Below, piece after piece: positions 8,951 to 14,348 of a stretch of DNA of 20,784 bases. Source of the DNA: an uncultured Prevotella sp. (GTDB lineage Bacteria; Bacteroidota; Bacteroidia; Bacteroidales; Bacteroidaceae). The DNA lies in contig CALCUV010000036.1 of assembly GCA_937906765.1 (NCBI GenBank), positions 1 to 20,784 on the forward strand. The letters are read 5' to 3'. Both the position numbers and the translations under genes were made by a program. The notes beneath the pieces were generated by a model, which was given only the letters and a program-made list of their open reading frames with translations, did not search any database and was not told the origin of the DNA. How positions within the stretch are numbered: position 1 is the stretch's first letter; each line of letters starts with the position of its first letter.

Positions 8951-8977
8951 TTGGTTCGGGAAAAATTCCTAATTTTG
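8951..8977 (+). promoter_or_regulatory. Candidate nagA promoter
   Basis: A -7 box TAATTTTG at 8970-8977 matches TAnnTTTG fully, with a TTG at 8951-8953 as a possible -33 element 16 bases upstream (slightly short of the usual spacing). Transcription would begin near 8984, leaving about 46 bases before the ATG at 9031. It is divergent from the PorE-like gene's promoter, about 35 bases apart. Confidence 0.5.
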
Positions 8978-9030
8978 TTGCAGATAATGACAAAGCGTAA
9001 ATTCTAACCATAAAATATTTTAATTAAACT

Positions 9031-10188
9031 ATGAAACAAATCGTAAATGGACGAATACTCACCCCTCAGGGTTGGCTCGAAAATGGTAGTGTGCTCGTTG
9101 AAGGCAATAAAATTCTCAATGTAATCAACACAAACTTGCCCGTTTCAGGTGCAGAACTTGTTGATGCAAAGGGTTGTGACATTGTACCTGGTGGTATTGA
9201 AATGCACGTTCATGGTGGCGGTGGTCGCGACTTTATGGAAGGTACAGAAGAAGCATTCCGTGTTGCCGTTGATGCACACCTTCAGTATGGTACAACAGCA
9301 ATCTACCCCACTCTCTCTTCTTCAACCGTTCCAATGATTGAAGCGGCATTGAAGACTACTGAAAAGTTAATGGCCGAACCCGATAGTCCCATTATGGGGT
9401 TACACCTGGAAGGTCCTTACTTTAACATGAAGATGGCTGGTGCACAGATTCCTGAATGGATTAAGGCGCCCGTTAAGGAAGAGTACGAACACATTCTCGG
9501 TCTTACATCATGCCTCAAGCGTTGGGACGCCGCTCCTGAACTCGAAGGTTCAATTGATTTCATTAAGGCATGTAAAGCACATGGTGTTCTTCCTAGTATT
9601 GCACATACAAAGGCAACTTACTCTGATGTAAAAGCGGCTAATGAAGCGGGTATGACTCACGCAACTCACTTCTACAACGCAATGCCTGTTGTATATAAGA
9701 ACCGTGAATTTAAGGAAGCAGGAACGGTTGAAAGCATCTTTGCTGAAGAGAATATGACCGTAGAAGTGATTGCCGACGGCATTCACGTACCTCCTGTAAT
9801 GCTCCGCATGGTCTATCAGATTAAGGGTGTTGAACGCACGGCACTTGTTACTGACTCTTTGGCATGTGCTGCAGCTAATTCTGACGTAGCATTTGACCCC
9901 CGCGTAATTCTTGAAGATGGTGTTTGTAAACTCGCTGACCGCTCTGCGCTTGCTGGTAGTATTGCTACGATGGACCGTCTTGTTCGTACATGTGTTCAAC
10001 AAGCGGGCATTCCTATGGAAGACGCTTGCCGCATGATTAGTGAAACGCCCGCAAAGATCATGGGTATCTATGATAAGAAGGGTTCACTTGAAGCTGGTAA
10101 GGATGCAGACATCATCATGTTTGACAAGAATCAAGAACTTACCTTTGTTATGGCAATGGGTAAAGTTGTAAGAAACGAACTTGCTTAA
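9031..10188 (+). CDS. nagA: N-acetylglucosamine-6-phosphate deacetylase
   Basis: A 385-residue cytoplasmic amidohydrolase that removes acetate from N-acetylglucosamine-6-phosphate to give glucosamine-6-phosphate, used in amino-sugar catabolism and cell-wall recycling. It has family-typical length and motifs: H59 and H61 in EMHVHGGGG, metal-binding E127 in LHLEGPYF, H192 in IAHTKATY, H213 in THFYNAMP, H252 in DGIHVPP, and the catalytic aspartate D275 in LVTDS. The C-terminal LAGSIATMDRLVR segment is also typical. The ATG at 9031 begins directly with the first beta-strand of the composite sandwich. It stands alone: divergent from the PorE-like gene, convergent with the PD40 lipoprotein, with its own promoter candidate and a strong terminator. 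No nagB or sugar transporter lies beside it in this window. Confidence 0.96.
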   Translation: MKQIVNGRILTPQGWLENGSVLVEGNKILNVINTNLPVSGAELVDAKGCDIVPGGIEMHVHGGGGRDFMEGTEEAFRVAVDAHLQYGTTAIYPTLSSSTVPMIEAALKTTEKLMAEPDSPIMGLHLEGPYFNMKMAGAQIPEWIKAPVKEEYEHILGLTSCLKRWDAAPELEGSIDFIKACKAHGVLPSIAHTKATYSDVKAANEAGMTHATHFYNAMPVVYKNREFKEAGTVESIFAEENMTVEVIADGIHVPPVMLRMVYQIKGVERTALVTDSLACAAANSDVAFDPRVILEDGVCKLADRSALAGSIATMDRLVRTCVQQAGIPMEDACRMISETPAKIMGIYDKKGSLEAGKDADIIMFDKNQELTFVMAMGKVVRNELA

Positions 10189-10211
10189 CAAGTTTAGATA
10201 AAATTACTAAG

Positions 10212-10270
10212 ATTATAAGTTCAACAATACTGACAATTATTACCTCATCAATTAGTTGAAAACTTATAAT
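10212..10270 (+). repeat. Inverted repeat in the nagA 3' region
   Basis: ATTATAAGTT (10212-10221) pairs with 10261-10270, and CAAC (10222-10225) with GTTG (10255-10258), with a two-base bulge and about 29 bases of loop. It lies between the nagA stop and its terminator and may protect the transcript end. AT-rich and of uncertain meaning. Confidence 0.35.
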
Positions 10271-10286
10271 TCATAGCAAAAATACT

Positions 10287-10326
10287 AAAAGAGGGTGTGC
10301 AAATTTTGTTTGACACACCCTCTTTT
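10287..10326. terminator. Bidirectional rho-independent terminator
   Basis: A 13-bp stem, AAAAGAGGGTGTG (10287-10299) with 10314-10326, is capped by a secondary CAAA/TTTG pairing. It is followed by a T-run on the plus strand and, because of the flanking A-run, also on the minus strand. It sits between the convergent nagA and PD40 lipoprotein genes and probably ends both transcripts. Confidence 0.88.
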
Positions 10327-10331
10327 TTCTA

Positions 10332-11834
10332 TTACTTATAATCAACTTGTTGAATGTCATCAGCATATATTACTTTACGCAATTGGTCAGAAGTCGTTTT
10401 TACGGCATTTCGCGTAAGCTCTGGGACATTATAACTCTTCATGCGATAGAAGTTATGCTCAGGATCGTATTGCGGAAGGACAAAGGCTTTATAGTCTTTT
10501 CCTTGTGAATCAAAATAAGATATATATACGCGGGAATAACTGCCTTCTTCGCGTCGTGTTGCAACAACAATCCATCTGCCATTACTGCTCCATGTGTGAT
10601 AACTATCCGGACCTTCGCCTGAAGCATTACTTAGAAGGCGGACACTATCTGTTTGAAGGTCTTTAACATAAAGGTCTGCTTCGGGGTGCCATATATGGAA
10701 TTGTCCACGCTTACCTTCTGTAAAAAGCAAATAACGACCATCTGGACTCACACGTGGAACAGCTGCGCTACGACCTCTTTCTGCGCAAGCAACTTCTAAT
10801 TCGGGTTCTGAGAAAGTTTTTGTTGTGGGATCGAAAGCCATGCTCATTACGTCGTAATGAAGATTGTCTATTCGTGGAATAATGCTATCTGAACGCACAC
10901 TATCAGGCATTAGAGCCAGATCGGGAGTAAATGCACGACAGAAGAAAAGGCGCTTACCATCTGACGACCAATGTGGGAACGTTTCCATATAATCCTTAGT
11001 GCGAAGGATATTTGAGATGGTGTTGTTATTTACGTCATATAACACCAAGTCGCTAGCATAGTCAATTACTTCAATCTTGCTCTTGTCGATCAAGTGAAAC
11101 ACTTGTCCCGTTTGATTGGATGAAAATGCTACCAGCGGAAGCGAGGGGTGCCATGTTGGGTAAACTGAATTAGCAAGAACTGAATCAGTTGTCATTTTCA
11201 TCTTTTTTGCCTCGCCATTCGCAACAAACACCGTGCCTCCATGGGATGCGCGAACATGGAAAAGCATGTTTGTGGCATCAAAGTTTTGATAATTATGACA
11301 ATTCACACAATGGTTGTCCTCTTCTGAAAAAGCATCATTATTTTCGTAAATCGCCTCTTCGTCAAAATTAGTAAGATTTCTCTGATAAAGCCCGAGTTGA
11401 CGATAAAGTTCATAACTGGGTTCGATTAAACGATAAGAGAGGAAGGAATCTATAGGCACGGGAGCTACATAGATTTCATAGGGTTGAAAAGCGTGCCATT
11501 CTCCCTCGCGCTTCACGAATATCTTTGCGGTAATGCTTTCTCCCTTTGATGCTTCGAGAAAGGCGCGCCACTCTTCAGCATCATAAAATAATTTATTTTC
11601 ATCCGCCTGAGCAACGATTTGTTTACCTGATGCGGAAGTAATAGTTCCTGCAAATGCTTCGCCATCTGTATCTATCATCACATTGAGCGGGGCTATGTTA
11701 TAGGGTATTGCAACGTCACGATAGTCAGGATAGAGAGGTGCCTCTTCGGTTAATTGTGAGAATGAAGTAGGCGCTTCTTTCGTCATACCTCCACAGGAGA
11801 CGAGAAAGATGAGTATGAATAGAATTAGGGGCAT
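10332..11834 (-). CDS. PD40 beta-propeller lipoprotein with CxxCH motif
   Basis: A 500-residue predicted lipoprotein: short signal ending in LVSCG, lipid on C14. An N-terminal region (about 30-165) with beta-rich stretches precedes a single haem-c-type motif C176-V-N-C179-H180, followed by MLFHVRASHGGT. The rest (about 195-490) is a TolB/PD40-like beta-propeller with blades such as YPTWHPSLPLVAFSSN, FPHWSSDGKRLFF, VSPDGRYLLFTE and TWSSNGRWIVVATR. Such proteins are often named TolB-like or 'cytochrome c biosynthesis' proteins in Bacteroidetes, but the role is not established. The CxxCH may bind haem covalently if exported to the periplasm; that is inference. It begins 99 bases after the DUF6057-like gene on the same strand with no -7 box of its own visible, so the two are probably co-transcribed. 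Its stop lies 5 bases from the shared terminator. Confidence 0.85.
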   Translation of the reverse strand: MPLILFILIFLVSCGGMTKEAPTSFSQLTEEAPLYPDYRDVAIPYNIAPLNVMIDTDGEAFAGTITSASGKQIVAQADENKLFYDAEEWRAFLEASKGESITAKIFVKREGEWHAFQPYEIYVAPVPIDSFLSYRLIEPSYELYRQLGLYQRNLTNFDEEAIYENNDAFSEEDNHCVNCHNYQNFDATNMLFHVRASHGGTVFVANGEAKKMKMTTDSVLANSVYPTWHPSLPLVAFSSNQTGQVFHLIDKSKIEVIDYASDLVLYDVNNNTISNILRTKDYMETFPHWSSDGKRLFFCRAFTPDLALMPDSVRSDSIIPRIDNLHYDVMSMAFDPTTKTFSEPELEVACAERGRSAAVPRVSPDGRYLLFTEGKRGQFHIWHPEADLYVKDLQTDSVRLLSNASGEGPDSYHTWSSNGRWIVVATRREEGSYSRVYISYFDSQGKDYKAFVLPQYDPEHNFYRMKSYNVPELTRNAVKTTSDQLRKVIYADDIQQVDYK

Positions 11835-11933
11835 AATATTATATATGTGTATGTCGATGTAAAAAAACGGCTTAGGCGTCGATTGTTGACTTTAGCAGCA
11901 TAAATTTTCATGAGTCTGAGGGGGAATTTTTAT

Positions 11934-13532
11934 TTAGTTCACACCTCCAGTTGAACTCTCGGGTTTGCGAACTTGATAGGGTTCGTTGTTTTCACAATAG
12001 TAGTAGTAAAAATAACTTCCCAACCAATTTTCTTTCAACTGCTTGCGCAATTCTGCCTTGTCCTTAAGGAAGGGGCGTGCTTGACTAACAAAAGCTTGAA
12101 AACTAGATGCCAACACTTGGTCATTGCAAACTTCGGGGAACACTTTCTTTACTTCGTCGTTTTTCATTGAGAATATCATAATGGCTTGACGCACAACAAG
12201 GGGAAGTTTTCCCCCAGTCTTTTGTCGTAAAACAACAGCCATATTAATGAAACGATTAAGGTCCTTTGAGTAAAGCGTAGATGCTATAGAGGTAATAAGC
12301 GTTTGGTCTGAACCATAACTGAGTCCTACGTTATAACCTAAGAATACGGGGCGACGATAGCGCTGCTCGTAATTCGTTTCAAGTGGTGCTAACTGTTTGA
12401 CTTTCTTAAACTCATCATTTTGTTCAATAAGTTCAGGAAATTGAATGAGTTCTTCACATTGTGCAACAAAATCGCCCTCAAATGGTACTGCTTTAAGAGC
12501 CTTTAAATAACGCTTTGCCAAATCAGTTTCTTCGTTCATGATAGCACAAAGCAACATGCGCTTGTAAACGTAAATAGAGGGTCCCATCATTACATGGCGA
12601 TCCATCGCCGAGCGGTAGGAACTATTAATCAAGCCCGCATAAAAATTACAATCTGCTTCATAAAGACCAGCCTCCGATTGTCCCTTCTCGCCAAGGTCAA
12701 TACCATCTTGCGGATAATCAAAAGCAAAGTCAAACAAGCGTTCCAATAATTGATTTTGTTGAACGAGAGCAATAGCATAATATGCCGCAACGGGACGCGA
12801 ACCTCTGTCTGCACTTAAAGCGTCATTGATAATGCCTTCCCAATCAGACTTCAGCAAACGGTTTTGCATACGTGCGCATAGTACATCGTTTTGACGATAT
12901 ACATAAGTGCTTCCAATAAGCAATCCGCCGGTAATGAATGCTAAAACAAGACTAACCCAATGCGCATACTTCTGCTGAGCGAGTGTTCGCTTCTTACGAA
13001 CAAATGACATGATTATCGCACATAAGGCTGCGACGATGAAGAGGATAACAGGTAAGCCAATAACAAGCGAGGGCTCGTCTAAAAAATAAACGCGGGCACC
13101 ACGCCAAACAAAGTATGCAAGTACGCACAAAGCAGGCAGGAAAGACAATAGTTTCCATTGGCGAGACAAACCGATTGCACGGGAGAGCAAACATGCGGAA
13201 CCTACTAAAAGCACCGTCAACAAAGCACCGCCTAACCACACATTCTTGAACACCAACATCGCAAAGCGCATTGCCCAATAAAATTCGCCAAAGGGCAAAC
13301 GCATGACATAGGTCATATACTCCGATTGTGTTGATACGTAGCACTCTTGTTGAGCACGCTGAAAAACGTCACCATAAACAACCGTGCAAAAAGCAAAAAT
13401 AAGCACCACCATCGCGACATGCGCCCAGCGATAAGGGATACGCGTAAGGAAGAATCCTTTTTTTTCCGTTTTAACGGGAGATGCAGTTTTCGCAACTTTC
13501 TGCGAATCACCGCTCATAACTTTTTTCTTCAT
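11934..13532 (-). CDS. DUF6057-like multi-spanning membrane protein
   Basis: A 532-residue protein resembling the uncharacterised DUF6057 family of Bacteroidetes. A basic cytoplasmic N-terminus (1-33, rich in lysine) is followed by about five hydrophobic segments near 36-54, 95-116, 126-143, 154-175 and 190-212. The rest, about 220-530, is soluble and helical with TPR-like character (for example SRPVAAYYAIALVQQNQLLE and a repeat around 320-360), ending in an aromatic YFYYYYC patch at about 510. No catalytic motif is recognisable. It precedes the CxxCH PD40 lipoprotein in an apparent operon, and I recall similar pairing in other Bacteroidetes, so a joint envelope role is likely. The start ATG at 13532 lies about 18 bases downstream of a predicted transcription start. 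Confidence 0.8.
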   Translation of the reverse strand: MKKKVMSGDSQKVAKTASPVKTEKKGFFLTRIPYRWAHVAMVVLIFAFCTVVYGDVFQRAQQECYVSTQSEYMTYVMRLPFGEFYWAMRFAMLVFKNVWLGGALLTVLLVGSACLLSRAIGLSRQWKLLSFLPALCVLAYFVWRGARVYFLDEPSLVIGLPVILFIVAALCAIIMSFVRKKRTLAQQKYAHWVSLVLAFITGGLLIGSTYVYRQNDVLCARMQNRLLKSDWEGIINDALSADRGSRPVAAYYAIALVQQNQLLERLFDFAFDYPQDGIDLGEKGQSEAGLYEADCNFYAGLINSSYRSAMDRHVMMGPSIYVYKRMLLCAIMNEETDLAKRYLKALKAVPFEGDFVAQCEELIQFPELIEQNDEFKKVKQLAPLETNYEQRYRRPVFLGYNVGLSYGSDQTLITSIASTLYSKDLNRFINMAVVLRQKTGGKLPLVVRQAIMIFSMKNDEVKKVFPEVCNDQVLASSFQAFVSQARPFLKDKAELRKQLKENWLGSYFYYYYCENNEPYQVRKPESSTGGVN

Positions 13533-13556
13533 TTAATGATTAGTTACATTTAAATG

Positions 13557-13564
13557 CAAAAATA
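13557..13564 (-). promoter_or_regulatory. Candidate -7 box for the DUF6057/PD40 operon
   Basis: On the minus strand this reads TATTTTTG, matching TAnnTTTG, 24 bases before the start codon at 13532. A -33 element at the normal distance is not evident. It would be the only promoter needed for both genes of the cassette. Confidence 0.4.
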
Positions 13565-13618
13565 GTCAAAAAACCTCATTTAAAACTCCCCCACCCTTCA
13601 AATATTCATTTTTTCTGT

Positions 13619-13626
13619 TAACTTTG
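13619..13626 (+). promoter_or_regulatory. Candidate -7 box for tRNA-Arg
   Basis: TAACTTTG matches TAnnTTTG and ends 19 bases before the first base of the mature tRNA, leaving a short 5' leader for RNase P to remove. No clear -33 element was found. The region diverges from the DUF6057-like gene. Confidence 0.55.
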
Positions 13627-13645
13627 CAAAGACTTTTGCGCATGA

Positions 13646-13719
13646 GGCCCCATAGCTTAGCTGTATAGAGCGTCAGATTCCGGTTCTGAAGGTCGAGGGT
13701 TAGAATCCCTCTGGGGTCA
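13646..13719 (+). tRNA. tRNA-Arg(CCG), with an altered elbow pair
   Basis: A complete cloverleaf: acceptor stem GGCCCCA (13646-13652) with TGGGGTC (13712-13718), including one G2-T71 wobble; D stem GCTT/GAGC; anticodon stem TCAGA/TCTGA with loop TTCCGGT, giving anticodon CCG (13680-13682) for codon CGG; five-base variable loop AGGTC; T stem GAGGG/CCCTC; discriminator A73. CCA is not encoded, as is common in this phylum. A20, an arginine identity base, is present. Unusually, the D loop reads AGCTGTATA (T at position 19) and the T loop TTAGAAT (A at position 56), replacing the near-universal G19-C56 tertiary pair with T19-A56. G18, T55, G15 and C48 are normal, so the molecule looks functional rather than decayed. 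Confidence 0.93.
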
Positions 13720-13903
13720 CTTAGAATATTATTGCTGAAAGAATAGGTGAATGGTAAATAATGAATGCTAGATGGCGATAAAGTCCATTGGTCGTTGGTT
13801 CTTATCCATTCACTAATGCTCTTTTATGTGAATGTTTTTGTATATTTTTGCTCCTATTGAAACTATGGATGCTTACACAAACTTAATTCTTTGATTTACT
13901 AGG

Positions 13904-13971
13904 AGTAATTTAGTTTAAATTAAAAGTAACTTAGTTTAAATTAAAAGTAAGATAATTTTGATTAAGAGTTA
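13904..13971. repeat. Tandem 21-bp repeats, three units plus a partial
   Basis: Units start at 13904, 13925 and 13946, with a partial copy from 13967. Units 1 and 2 share 20 consecutive bases (13910-13929 and 13931-13950, counted across unit borders); unit 3 is degenerate. Each begins AGTAA and ends in an ATTAA-type stretch. They match the units at 6780-6821 at about 17 of 21 bases. The exact two-turn period would put identical faces of the helix in line for a protein. Family unknown. Confidence 0.72.
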
Positions 13972-14277
13972 GTTTGTTTGCGCCCTCCTAAAGTACGCGA
14001 CTCACAAAATTTATTTTTCGAGTTACTAAACCATTAAAATCATAAATTGTAAAACTGTAAAACAGCACAAAACTTTAAATTTCTCCTAACATTTCTTGAT
14101 AAAAGCTAATTCTTTTTTTACAGTCAGATACTTGAAAATCTAACAATTTCAACCTTTAATTAAAGCGTAACTTAGTATAGATTCTTGTAATTATCACTAC
14201 AAAAATAAATATCTGAGTTTATTTTATTTAAGGAGAAATTAGTTTACCTAACATTAGTTTATATGCTCAGATAAATC

Positions 14278-14285
14278 TAATTTTG
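14278..14285 (+). promoter_or_regulatory. Candidate -7 box for the helicase-exonuclease gene
   Basis: TAATTTTG matches TAnnTTTG. A TTT at 14258-14260 lies 17 bases upstream and could serve as a weak -33 element. Transcription would start near 14292, about 57 bases before the ATG at 14349. Confidence 0.42.
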
Positions 14286-14348
14286 TAAAGATGAAGATAC
14301 CCAAGCATTTTCGGGAGAGAGCGTAATAAAGTTTAAATATTAATAAGG

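Larger units (their letters stand above)
13720..14348. other. 629-base non-coding AT-rich gap
   Basis: No gene is visible on either strand. It holds the 21-bp repeats at 13904-13971; a weak inverted repeat GTGAATGG/CCATTCAC (13747-13754 and 13806-13813) just after the tRNA; an orphan -7 box match TATTTTTG (13843-13850) with no following frame; AATTTCTCCT (14078-14087) inverted at 14231-14240; TATCTGAG (14210-14217) inverted at 14266-14273; and CCTAACATT directly repeated at 14085 and 14247. AGGAGTAATTTAGTTTA at 13901 recurs as AGGAGAAATTAGTTTA at 14231. It looks like decayed repeat sequence ending in the promoter of the helicase gene. Confidence 0.65.

Noticed and set aside
9550..10002. 150-codon open frame antisense to nagA
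   Set aside because: The plus strand encodes intact nagA motifs here; the antisense product has no recognisable features.
12994..13344. 116-codon cysteine-rich frame in the DUF6057-like gene
   Set aside because: Alternative frame of the membrane-spanning region on the same strand; no start context or homology seen.
13843..13850. TATTTTTG as promoter of an unannotated small gene or RNA
   Set aside because: The following frames end within about ten codons and no stable structured RNA is evident; kept only as a note in the gap entry.
13904..13971. CRISPR-like array
   Set aside because: The units are contiguous 21-mers without unique spacers, AT-rich, and no cas gene is nearby.
13720..14348. 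Integrated element remnant at the tRNA-Arg 3' end
   Set aside because: No repeat of the tRNA 3' end was found downstream and there is no integrase or other mobile gene; only AT-rich repeats are present.
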